A DNA stretch of 64,000 nt from Armatimonadota bacterium (GTDB lineage Bacteria > Sysuimicrobiota > Sysuimicrobiia > Sysuimicrobiales > Kaftiobacteriaceae). The DNA is taken from contig JAVKHY010000001.1 in assembly GCA_031459765.1 (NCBI GenBank), forward strand, positions 62,001 to 126,000, written 5' to 3'. The position numbers were made by a program, and so were the translations under genes. Under the pieces are notes generated by a model. It worked only from the letters and a program-made list of their open reading frames with translations, did not search any database and was not told the DNA's origin. The stretch's first letter is position 1. The number at the start of each line of letters is the position of its first letter. Positions 20,192-27,309 of the stretch are shown piece by piece.

Positions 20192-20527
20192 TCAGGAATG
20201 GCGAGTGGGGTGCGTCCGGCGGGTCGGCTGCGTGCGGCGATCCCCGGGGGCGGTCTGGTCGCGCCCCGCCCTGGCGCCGGGGAACCCGTCCAGGTAGCGG
20301 CGCGCCGCCTCGAAGCGCTTGAACAGACGGGTCTCCCAGTCTCCGGCCGCCAGATCGGCCTCCGGCATGAACAGCAACGCGGCGGCCGTGCCCAGGCGAA
20401 GTCCGAACTCCACGCCGGGATAGGGCTCGGCCACAGGGCGGACATTCCCGCGATCGAGAACCAGGCGCGGATCGACGCGGGCGATGACCTGCTCGAACTT
20501 ACGAATGGCGTCGTCGACGGGAATCAT
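20192..20527 (-). CDS. Unknown protein, first gene of the seven-gene operon
   Basis: 111 residues. I do not recognise a family. The first 85 residues look like a folded alpha/beta unit (DAIRKFEQVIARVDPRLVLDRG, GLRLGTAAALLFMPEADL, ETRLFKRFEAARRYLDGFPG). The last 25 are basic and low in complexity. There is no signal peptide. A promoter sits directly before the ATG, so the mRNA should have almost no leader. It is followed after two bases by the hydrolase gene. Confidence 0.6.
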   Translation of the reverse strand: MIPVDDAIRKFEQVIARVDPRLVLDRGNVRPVAEPYPGVEFGLRLGTAAALLFMPEADLAAGDWETRLFKRFEAARRYLDGFPGARAGRDQTAPGDRRTQPTRRTHPTRHS

Positions 20528-20535
20528 CGGCTTTC

Positions 20536-20565
20536 ATTGTACGCTAGTCGTGAAGAGATGAACAA
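20536..20565 (-). promoter_or_regulatory. Promoter of the seven-gene minus-strand operon
   Basis: On the minus strand: TTGTTC at 20565-20560, an 18-bp spacer and TACAAT at 20541-20536. The ATG is at 20527, eight bases past the -10, so the transcript is predicted to be leaderless or to have a leader of about two bases. Confidence 0.65.
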
Positions 20566-20583
20566 CGGACCCGGGGGCATCCT

Positions 20584-21144
20584 GTGGACTGGAAGAGCGC
20601 GTTCGATCGGGGACTTCTCTATCACGACTTTCTGGAACGCCACGGCACGGAGACGCATCGCAGGCGCTGGCAGGCCATCTACGACCGCGTGACGCTGACC
20701 CCCGCCCAGCGGGCGCTGGTGGCGGGATTCTCCCGGCAGATGTATCTGCTCTGTCTGGCCGGGACCTGGTGCGGGGATTGCGTCCGGGAGGGCGCCATCC
20801 TGCAGCGGATCGCGGAGGCCTCGCCCCGGATCGGACTGCGCTTCCTGGATCGTGAAGCGAACCCGGAGCTGGCCCGGGCGCTGTCCATCAACCGTGGCCT
20901 GCGCATCCCGATGGTCGTGTTCCTCAGCGAAGACTTCGCGGAGTGTGCCCGCTACGGCGAGCGGACACTGGCCACGTACCGGAAGATGGCCGTGGAAGGG
21001 CTGGGCCCCGCCTGCCCCGCGGGTATCGTGCCGCCCGGCGAGGAGTACCTGGCCACCGTGGCGCAGGAGTGGCTGAACGAGATTGAGCGCGTGCAGCTGA
21101 TGCTGCGTCTGTCGCCCCGCCTGCGGCAGGTGCACGGCGATTGA
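20584..21144 (+). CDS. Thioredoxin-fold protein with WCGDC site
   Basis: 186 residues, cytoplasmic. The active site is TWCGDC with Cys63 and Cys66, followed by REGAILQRIAEA. The cis-proline region is GLRIPMVVFLS near 116. The WCGDC variant is typical of the Thioredoxin_9 family rather than classical WCGPC thioredoxins. N-terminal helices (1-45) and a C-terminal helical extension (about 140-186) flank the fold. A disulfide reductase or redox-sensor role is likely, partner unknown. It starts at GTG 20584, divergent from the seven-gene operon. Confidence 0.8.
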   Translation: MDWKSAFDRGLLYHDFLERHGTETHRRRWQAIYDRVTLTPAQRALVAGFSRQMYLLCLAGTWCGDCVREGAILQRIAEASPRIGLRFLDREANPELARALSINRGLRIPMVVFLSEDFAECARYGERTLATYRKMAVEGLGPACPAGIVPPGEEYLATVAQEWLNEIERVQLMLRLSPRLRQVHGD

Positions 21145-21195
21145 CGCGAACGAGGTGATCGGACGGCGAGGCGGAGCGGGGGCAGCGTCGGCCGA

Positions 21196-21223
21196 TTGCT
21201 CCCCCCCGTCGTCCCGCTATAAT
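21196..21223 (+). promoter_or_regulatory. Promoter for tRNA-Glu
   Basis: TTGCTC at 21196-21201, a 16-bp spacer and perfect TATAAT at 21218-21223. The tRNA begins 12 bases later. Confidence 0.75.
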
Positions 21224-21235
21224 AGGAGCGGTCCC

Positions 21236-21313
21236 GGCCCCATCGTCTAGCCTGGTCTAGGACATGGCCCTCTCAAGGCCAAGACACGGGTTCAAATCCC
21301 GTTGGGGCTACCA
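21236..21313 (+). tRNA. tRNA-Glu, anticodon CTC
   Basis: The acceptor stem pairs GGCCCCA (21236-21242) with TGGGGCT (21303-21309), ending in a G-U pair, then A73 and an encoded CCA (21311-21313). The anticodon stem TGGCC/GGCCA encloses the loop CTCTCAA, giving anticodon CTC for GAG codons. The T arm ACGGG-TTCAAAT-CCCGT is intact. Confidence 0.95.
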
Positions 21314-21347
21314 GGCGTCTACCTCGGGCATCTCCCCCGGGCTTACC

Positions 21348-21428
21348 GTGGTGGAGCGCAGGGTCATCGCCCGTTCGGACGAACTCCACCGGCAGATGCG
21401 CTATGTCGCGCGGAGGAAGTACCGGTGA
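21348..21428 (+). pseudogene. Remnant of a small gene ending just before the regulator fragment
   Basis: A short frame closes with SDELHRQMRY directly joined to VARRKYR and a stop whose last bases overlap the GTG of the next fragment (GTGA). The pattern, a coupled short gene directly before an XRE-family regulator, recalls the small membrane proteins (DUF2178-like) often encoded before such regulators. Here no membrane helices remain between the charged start and the basic end. I infer an internal deletion; the family assignment is tentative. Confidence 0.35.
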
Positions 21429-21586
21429 AGAACCGGGTGGGCGACCCGAACCTCCCGCTGGCGTTCAAGATCGCGCAAACCTTCGGGCGGCCGATTGAGG
21501 AGATCTTCTTCCCCGACGGCGTGCGCGTTCCGGTTCGCGGGACCGGTCGGTCTCTTTGGCCGCGGCGAGGGACCGGCTCGCCGTGA
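21425..21586 (+). pseudogene. Truncated XRE-family transcriptional regulator
   Basis: 53 codons from GTG 21425. The opening VKNRV is the usual start of a short XRE/Cro-type regulator. It runs straight into DPNLPLAFKIAQTFGRPIEEIFFPD, the usual end of the same domain. About 35 residues carrying the helix-turn-helix are missing, in frame. The DNA-binding part is therefore gone and the fragment is unlikely to work. Its stop overlaps the GTG of the EamA gene by 4 bp. Confidence 0.7.
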
Positions 21587-22494
21587 GCGAGCGCGAGGGC
21601 TACCTGCGGATCGTTGCCGCCGCCGTGCTCTGGGGGAGCCTCGGAGTGGCGGGGCGCGTGGCCTTTCGAAACGGGGTCCTCCCGCTGGAGGCGGCGTTCC
21701 TGCGCGCGGGCATCGCCTTCGTGGCGATCCTCGCCGCCGTGCTCGCCACGGATCCCGGGCTGCTCCGCGTCCGCCGGCAGGACCTGCCCCTCTTCGGCGC
21801 CTTCGGGCTGGTGAGCATTGCCGCGTTCTTCTTCGTCTACCTGTACGCCATCAGCCGCACCACCGTGGCCACGGCGGCGATCCTGCTGTACACGGCCCCG
21901 GCCTTCGTCATCCTCCTCTCCGCCCTCTTCTTCCACGAACCGCTCACCCGCACCAAACTGGCCGCCGTGGTGCTGGCCTTCGCCGGCTGCATCCTGGTGG
22001 TCCGGGGATACGATCCGCTGAGCCTGCGTCTGAACCTGCCCGGGGTGCTGGCCGGCCTGGCCTCCGGCTTCACCTACGCGATGTACAGCATCTTCGGCAA
22101 GACGGCACTGCGGCGCTATTCGCCGATGACCACCCTGACCTATGCGCTGGGCTTTGGCACCGTGATCCTGGGAGCCGCGGCTGTTGGGACCGGGACGGTG
22201 CGGATCACCCATTCCCCGGCCGCCTGGTCCAGCGTCGTCTACCTGGCCCTGGTGACGACGCTGGTTGCCCAGTGGCTGTATCTGGCCGGGCTGGTTCCCC
22301 TGGAAGCGGGACGGGCCAGCCTCGTGGCGACATTGGAGCCGGTGGTCGCGGCTGCTCTCGGCTACGCGCTGCTCGGCGAAGGGCTGGAGGGCCTGCAGCT
22401 CCTGGGGGGGATGCTGGTGCTCAGCGCGGTCCTGCTGGTGCGGTCGAGCCCGCCCGCCGCGCCGCGACCAGGAGCAGGATCGTCCCCAGACTGA
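21583..22494 (+). CDS. EamA/DMT-family transporter
   Basis: 303 residues from GTG 21583. Ten hydrophobic segments form two EamA repeats (about 12-135 and 150-285). The conserved entry is AAVLWGSLGVAGRVAFRNG and the repeat ends are FHEPLTRTKLAAVVLAFAGCILVV and LGEGLEGLQLLGGMLVLSAVLLV. The family exports metabolites such as amino acids or nucleosides; the substrate is unknown. An upstream TTG at 21556 is possible, but the GTG overlaps the stop of the preceding fragment as is usual here. Its last 74 bp overlap the end of the opposite-strand MFS gene. Confidence 0.88.
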   Translation: MSEREGYLRIVAAAVLWGSLGVAGRVAFRNGVLPLEAAFLRAGIAFVAILAAVLATDPGLLRVRRQDLPLFGAFGLVSIAAFFFVYLYAISRTTVATAAILLYTAPAFVILLSALFFHEPLTRTKLAAVVLAFAGCILVVRGYDPLSLRLNLPGVLAGLASGFTYAMYSIFGKTALRRYSPMTTLTYALGFGTVILGAAAVGTGTVRITHSPAAWSSVVYLALVTTLVAQWLYLAGLVPLEAGRASLVATLEPVVAAALGYALLGEGLEGLQLLGGMLVLSAVLLVRSSPPAAPRPGAGSSPD

Positions 22495-23722
22495 GCAGGA
22501 CGGCGGCCCCGACGAAGGGCGCACTGGAGCCCATCTCGTCCCACAGCAGGCCGCCCAGCAGCGGACCGAGCACAAGCCCGAGGCCCTGCGCCGTCTGGAA
22601 GGTGCCCAGGGCGAAGGCGGTGCGCCCGGGCGGGGCGATCTCGCTGACCATGGCATGCCAGGCCGGAGCGGCCAGGGCATACCCCACGCCCAGGACGAAG
22701 GCGGCCGCGACCAGGACGGAAAGCACCGGCGAGACGGGAAGGATCCACATCCCCAGCGACGCCAGGGCCATCCCCCACGCCATCGAGCGCAGCTTCCCCC
22801 ACCGGTCGGCCAGACGGCCCGAGGGCACCGAGGCCGCCGCGACGCTCAACAGGAGGAGGAGGAACAGCGTGCCGATGACGTGCTCGGACAGCCCGACCAC
22901 CCGTCTGGCATAGATGACCAGGATCGGCGCCAGCAGACCGGCGCCGAACATCTGCAGGAAGGCCACGACCAGCATGCTCAGGAACAGGGGATAGCGCCGC
23001 GCGCTCTCCACGACCTCCTCCAGGCGGGGATTGGGAGCGGCGCCGTGATAGCCGATCTCCTCCGTCCGCGCCGGCGGGCGGGGCGGGGCCATCAGGTGGG
23101 TGGCACCCAGCCCGCGCAGCGCAACGCCCGAGATCAGGGCCGCGGCGAACAGCACGACCCCGGCCAGGTAGAACCCGGCCGCGTACGTCCCCGACAGGGC
23201 GACGGCGTACAGGCCCAGGGAGGGTCCCAGCGCCAGCCCGCTCAGGAAGAACATGTTCAGGGTGCCCATGGCCGCGGCGCGCTGGTGGGGCGGTGTCGTA
23301 TCGGCGATGACGGCGGCCGCGGCCGGCCACAGGGCCGACGAACCGCCGCCGTCGAGGAGGCGCAGCGGCACAAACAGCCAGGGGGTGCGCAGCAGAGACA
23401 TGGCGAAGGGCGTCAGGCTGCTGAGCAGCAGGCCTCCGATGATCATCGGCCGGCGCCCCACCCGATCGGCGAGCGACCCCCAGGCGGTCTTCATAACGGT
23501 CTCCACCAGGGCAAAGGCGGCCACGACCATGCCGACCATCTTGACACTCGCCCCCAGGCGTTCCGTCAGGTACAGCGGCAGCAGCGGGATAATGGTGGCG
23601 AACCCCAGTTCGGCCAGACCGATGACAAAGGCGACGCGGAGGGGGAGGCCGCGCCACCGGGCGATGCGCCCTTCGGGCCCGGTGGACGGCCGTTTGATAC
23701 GGCTGGGGGTCGAGGGCCTCAC
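22421..23722 (-). CDS. MFS transporter
   Basis: 433 residues from GTG 23722, which overlaps the gatD stop (GTGA). About 12 hydrophobic segments are present. Motif A appears twice (GSLADRVGRRPMIIGG and GRLADRWGKLRSM). The layout matches drug-efflux-type MFS carriers. Being the last gene of the NlpC-murT-gatD operon suggests a cell-wall-linked role, though this is inference only. The 3' end overlaps the convergent EamA gene by 74 bp, so both proteins' last residues share DNA. Confidence 0.88.
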   Translation of the reverse strand: MRPSTPSRIKRPSTGPEGRIARWRGLPLRVAFVIGLAELGFATIIPLLPLYLTERLGASVKMVGMVVAAFALVETVMKTAWGSLADRVGRRPMIIGGLLLSSLTPFAMSLLRTPWLFVPLRLLDGGGSSALWPAAAAVIADTTPPHQRAAAMGTLNMFFLSGLALGPSLGLYAVALSGTYAAGFYLAGVVLFAAALISGVALRGLGATHLMAPPRPPARTEEIGYHGAAPNPRLEEVVESARRYPLFLSMLVVAFLQMFGAGLLAPILVIYARRVVGLSEHVIGTLFLLLLLSVAAASVPSGRLADRWGKLRSMAWGMALASLGMWILPVSPVLSVLVAAAFVLGVGYALAAPAWHAMVSEIAPPGRTAFALGTFQTAQGLGLVLGPLLGGLLWDEMGSSAPFVGAAVLLSLGTILLLVAARRAGSTAPAGPR

Positions 23723-24456
23723 CGGCGGGCGGCGCGGGCGATCGCGGCGGTGTGGGCCTGGGTCTCGAGGGCATCGTCGAGGGGGAGGAGCCGGACCTCG
23801 CCGTAGCGGGGTCGCAGCGACGCGGCGATCAGGTGATCCGCGAAACGGGGATTCTTCGGCAGCAGCGGACCGTGCAGGTACGTGCCGTAGACCTGTCCGA
23901 CCACGGCGCCCTCGGTGCCATCGACGCCGTTGTTTCCGAACCCCGACAGCACTTCCCCAAGCGGCCGGGCGCCGGGCCCGAGCCTGGTGCGCCCGCCATG
24001 GTTCTCGAACCCCACGAGCGTCGCTCCGCCGAGCAGGGGACACCGAATCACAATGTTCCCGATCAACCGGGGGGCCCCCGGCCCGGGATGGTGCGTGGTC
24101 AGATCCAACAGGCCGATCCCCGGCAGGTCGGCGCCCTCCGACGGACGGTAGTAGTGCCCCAGCAACTGGTACCCGCCGCAGACGGCGAGGATGACGGCCT
24201 CCCGGGCCGCAGCCTCCCTGAGCGCGGCCTTCTTGCCCTGGAGATCCTCGGCGGCCAGCCGCTGCTGGCGGTCCTCGCCGCCGCCGATGAAGTACAGATC
24301 GTAAACGTCGGGCCGCAGCGGGTCCCCCAGCCGACACTCATCGATGCGCACCTCGAGGCCGCGCCGCCGGGCGCGGACGGCGAGGGTCATCAGGTTCCCC
24401 CGGTCGCCGTAGAGGTTCAACAGGTCGGGGTACAGGTGGCAGATGCGCAGTTCCAT
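23719..24456 (-). CDS. gatD: Lipid II isoglutaminyl synthase, glutaminase subunit GatD
   Basis: 245 residues from ATG 24456 (MELRICHLYPDLLNLYGDRGN, the family opening). It is a class I glutamine amidotransferase. Cys93 sits in AVCGGYQLLG and His195 in YGTYLHGPLLPKNP. With MurT it converts the alpha-carboxyl of D-glutamate in lipid II to an amide at the inner face of the membrane. An upstream ATG in frame lies inside murT, but the chosen start matches the family. The gap to murT is one base. Confidence 0.94.
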   Translation of the reverse strand: MELRICHLYPDLLNLYGDRGNLMTLAVRARRRGLEVRIDECRLGDPLRPDVYDLYFIGGGEDRQQRLAAEDLQGKKAALREAAAREAVILAVCGGYQLLGHYYRPSEGADLPGIGLLDLTTHHPGPGAPRLIGNIVIRCPLLGGATLVGFENHGGRTRLGPGARPLGEVLSGFGNNGVDGTEGAVVGQVYGTYLHGPLLPKNPRFADHLIAASLRPRYGEVRLLPLDDALETQAHTAAIARAARR

Positions 24457-24457
24457 G

Positions 24458-25843
24458 TCAATCCTCCCAGAACCCCCGCACCGCACCCCGCCGCTGGAGC
24501 ACCCGTCGCAGCTGGAGCATCGCCGTGTACGTGGGCAGGATGTACAGCGTCCGGCCGTCGGCGAGATCCGCCGCGGTGTCCAGCGCGCGGGCCAACTCCT
24601 TCTCCAGACGCACCGCGGGGGAATCGACCCCGGCGTACTTCAGCCGCAGCGCCATCTCCTCGGCGCGGATTCCCGAGACGACGACCCGATCGACCCGGCC
24701 GGCGAGCATCTCGAAATCGACATCCCACAACCAGGAGATGTCTCGGCCGTCGGCGGTGAGATCGTTGATTGCGATCAGCGCGACGCGTCCCCCGGCCCGG
24801 AGCATGGTGCGCAGGACCTCATTGAACCCTGCCGGGTTCTTCGCCAGGAGCAGCACCGCCTCGGTCTTCCCCACCTGCACGCGTTCGGCCCGGCCGAAGG
24901 CCGGCGCGAAGGTGACAATCCCGCGGGCGACCGTCGCCGGCGGGATCTCCAGGGATCGGCAGCAGGCCGCCGCGGCGAGCACGTTGTGGATGTTGTACAC
25001 GCCGGGAAGCCTGGTCTGGACGCGGGCTTCGCCTTCCGGGGTGCGCAGGAGAAACGCCGTCCCCTCGATCCCCCGGATCCGGACCTCCTCCGCGGCCACA
25101 GCCGGCGCAGGCCGCGCGCGAGCGCACTGCGGGCAGCGGTAGACGCCCATGTGGCCGAAGTAGACCACGACGTACCGGTAGGGCACCCCGCACCGGTAGC
25201 AGTATCGCGAGTCGGCCGTGTGCTCCAGGGTATCCAGCCCGCAGCCGACATCTTCGATCCCGTAGGGCACGCGCACGCCGGCGTGCGCCGCCGCGACCTC
25301 CGTCACCAGGGGGTCGTCGGCGTTGAAGACGACCACCCCCTGCGGCCCCAACTCCTCCAGGGCGGCGCGCCAGCGCGCGCCGATGATGTCGATCTCCCCG
25401 TAGCGGTCCAGCTGGTCGCGGAACAGGTTGGTCAGCACCACGACCCGAGGGCGCAGGTGCGGGCGGAGGAGAGGGAGCGTGGCCTCGTCCACCTCAAAGA
25501 CGCCCACATCGGCCCGGACGGCGCCGAGCACATCGGCCTGCTGCACCAGCGCGGCGGTGATCCCCGCAGCCAGGTTGGCTCCGGCGCGGTTGTGCACCGA
25601 AACCAGTCCGGCCAGCCCGAGGATGTGGCTGATGAGGCGGGAGGTCGTCGTCTTGCCGTTGGTCCCGGTCACGACGATCGTGCCCCGGGCCAGGCGCCGG
25701 GCCAGACGTGACGTGACGTCGGGGAGCAGGCCGCGCGCCACCCGGCCGGGCATCGTGGTTCCCCCGCCGGCTCCCAGGAACCGGGAGAGGGCGGCGGTGG
25801 TTTTTCCGGCAGCGATGGCGGCGGCCAGACGAAGGTCCGTCAC
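24458..25843 (-). CDS. murT: Lipid II isoglutaminyl synthase, Mur-ligase subunit MurT
   Basis: 461 residues. The Mur ligase P-loop is TGTNGKTTTSRLISHIL near 58. The inserted zinc ribbon CYRCG (near 213) plus CPQC (near 235) and the C-terminal DUF1727 region (LLLAKNPAGFNEVLR, INDLTADGRDISWLWDVDFE) are diagnostic of MurT. It activates the lipid II glutamate with ATP and receives ammonia from GatD. The start is GTG 25843, which lies in the second copy of a 17-bp tandem duplication shared with the end of the NlpC gene. Confidence 0.95.
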   Translation of the reverse strand: MTDLRLAAAIAAGKTTAALSRFLGAGGGTTMPGRVARGLLPDVTSRLARRLARGTIVVTGTNGKTTTSRLISHILGLAGLVSVHNRAGANLAAGITAALVQQADVLGAVRADVGVFEVDEATLPLLRPHLRPRVVVLTNLFRDQLDRYGEIDIIGARWRAALEELGPQGVVVFNADDPLVTEVAAAHAGVRVPYGIEDVGCGLDTLEHTADSRYCYRCGVPYRYVVVYFGHMGVYRCPQCARARPAPAVAAEEVRIRGIEGTAFLLRTPEGEARVQTRLPGVYNIHNVLAAAACCRSLEIPPATVARGIVTFAPAFGRAERVQVGKTEAVLLLAKNPAGFNEVLRTMLRAGGRVALIAINDLTADGRDISWLWDVDFEMLAGRVDRVVVSGIRAEEMALRLKYAGVDSPAVRLEKELARALDTAADLADGRTLYILPTYTAMLQLRRVLQRRGAVRGFWED

Positions 25844-25869
25844 TTAGAACCGTCCGTCACTTAGAACCG
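25836..25869. repeat. 17-bp tandem duplication at the NlpC/murT junction
   Basis: TCCGTCACTTAGAACCG occurs twice in a row (25836-25852 and 25853-25869). On the coding strand each copy carries the sequence TAA-GTG. The first copy supplies the NlpC stop codon and the second supplies the murT start. Confidence 0.95.
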
Positions 25870-26511
25870 GCGGGCCCCCAGGTACCGCGCCCTGTAGTAC
25901 CGGTGCTCCAGGGATGTCACGGTGACACGACCGAAGCCGCTGGAGGCGTGCACGAACTGGTTGGCGCCCAGGTAGAGCCCGACGTGGCTGGGGCCCGGCC
26001 GCGTCGTGGTGAAGAAGACGAGATCCCCCGCTTCCAGCTGGTCGCGCGCCACGGGGGTGCCCTGCGTCCACAATGCCCAGGTCGTGCGCGGCACGGTGAC
26101 CCGTACCCTCCGCAGGACATAACTGACGAACCCCGAGCAGTCGAATCCCGCGGGCGACCTGCCCCCCCACCGATAGCGCACACCCAGGTGGCGGCGCGCC
26201 GCGGCGGCCAGCAGGGCGGTCCACGCCGCGCCGCGCGACGGAAGGCGGCCCATCCGGGCAGCCGGACGCCGGGCCTGGCGCCCGGGGATAACCGGCCGCC
26301 GGCCGGCGCGCAGCCGGTCCGAATCGGGCAGAGGGTTGGCCGCGATGAGTTCCGCGGTGGAGACGCCGTAGCGGGCCGCGATCGCCGACAGCGTGTCTCC
26401 GTTTCCCACGGTGTGGGTTGCCGCGGCAAAGGCCGGGGCGGGGAAGAACAGGGCCCAGGCGACAACAATGATCAAGGCCTCCCGTGCCGGTTGCCGTCGG
26501 TCCACTTCCAC
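25861..26511 (-). CDS. Secreted LysM-NlpC/P60 cell-wall hydrolase
   Basis: 216 residues from GTG 26511, which has TGGAGG five bases upstream and puts a signal peptide at residues 8-26 (EALIIVVAWALFFPAPAFA). A LysM domain follows (HTVGNGDTLSAIAARYGVSTAELIAAN), then an NlpC/P60 domain with catalytic Cys in FDCSGFVSYV, and histidines in PSHVGLYLG and QFVHASS. It probably cuts peptide stems of peptidoglycan. The pairing with murT and gatD, which amidate the same stem, fits a wall-remodelling operon. Upstream in-frame codons would hide the signal peptide and are rejected. Confidence 0.9.
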   Translation of the reverse strand: MEVDRRQPAREALIIVVAWALFFPAPAFAAATHTVGNGDTLSAIAARYGVSTAELIAANPLPDSDRLRAGRRPVIPGRQARRPAARMGRLPSRGAAWTALLAAAARRHLGVRYRWGGRSPAGFDCSGFVSYVLRRVRVTVPRTTWALWTQGTPVARDQLEAGDLVFFTTTRPGPSHVGLYLGANQFVHASSGFGRVTVTSLEHRYYRARYLGARRF

Positions 26512-26670
26512 GCGGGCCTCCAGAGGCGAACTGCGCTGCGGTGTGCCGAACGGGTATTCGCGCCCCGGCCTGCGGGCTCCTGGCGTGACAGGAGCGTGAA
26601 GCCGGACGCGTAAGTTGACGGGGTCGAGTCCCCTGACGGGCGTAAGGGGTGGAGGAGGACGGGCATAGAG

Positions 26671-26700
26671 TTGGTACAATCCTATGCGACGGCGTATAAT
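26671..26700 (+). promoter_or_regulatory. Promoter for the bifunctional nuclease gene
   Basis: TTGGTA at 26671-26676, an 18-bp spacer and perfect TATAAT at 26695-26700. The ATG at 26719 has GGGGGAGGG before it. The TTG also opens a false N-terminal extension. Confidence 0.8.
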
Positions 26701-26718
26701 GACCGCCGGGGGGAGGGA

Positions 26719-27201
26719 ATGAGCTTGATCCACATGAAGGTGCGCGGAGTCGCGCTCGACCAGCAGATGAACCCGGTGGTCTTGCTGGTGGACCAGGCCG
26801 AAACGATGGCCTTACCCATCTGGATCGGCCAGGCCGAGGCCACAGCGATCGCCATGGAGCTGCAGAGCGTGAAGCCTCCGCGGCCGATGACCCATGATCT
26901 CCTTCGCTCCGTGCTCCAGCAGCTTTCCGTCGCGGTACTCCGGGTCGTGGTCACCGAGGTCAGAGAAGCCACCTACTTTGCGGAGATCCACCTGGCTAAG
27001 AACGGGACGCCCCTGGTGATCGACTCCCGCCCCAGCGACGCCATCGCCCTGGCCCTGCGGGCGGAGGCGCCGATCTTCGTGTCGGAGAGCGTGGCCAACC
27101 AGGCCATCCAGCTCAAGAAGCCGCTCGACCAGGAGATGGACGAGTTTCGCAAGTTCCTGGAGTCCGTGAAGCCCTCGGACTTCAAGGGCACCGTCCACTG
27201 A
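26719..27201 (+). CDS. Bifunctional nuclease (BFN/DUF151) family protein
   Basis: 160 residues. It opens MSLIHMKVRGVALDQQMNPVVLL and contains the conserved LPIWIGQAEATAIAMEL, RPMTHDLL and IDSRPSDAIALALRAEAPIFV blocks of the BFN domain. Characterised relatives bind or cut RNA and DNA and may act in stress; the molecular role in bacteria is unsettled. A C-terminal acidic helix (LDQEMDEFRKFLESVKPSDFKG) is typical. A strong promoter and ribosome site precede it. Confidence 0.88.
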   Translation: MSLIHMKVRGVALDQQMNPVVLLVDQAETMALPIWIGQAEATAIAMELQSVKPPRPMTHDLLRSVLQQLSVAVLRVVVTEVREATYFAEIHLAKNGTPLVIDSRPSDAIALALRAEAPIFVSESVANQAIQLKKPLDQEMDEFRKFLESVKPSDFKGTVH

Positions 27202-27309
27202 CGAAGGGCTCTTCGCGACCGGCTCCCTCTCGATTCCGCCGCACGGACGCCGCGGTTCTACGCGCCGGTCCGGTCCCGAACCCGCCGTTCCGGGCGTGAC
27301 GCCCCGTCG

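Noticed and set aside
21236-21586. An integrated element at tRNA-Glu
   Set aside because: No integrase, phage or plasmid gene follows and I see no repeat of the tRNA end; only eroded fragments are present.
26671-26718. N-terminal extension of the bifunctional nuclease from TTG
   Set aside because: The TTG belongs to the promoter -35 and the TATAAT lies inside the extension; the ATG at 26719 has a proper ribosome site.
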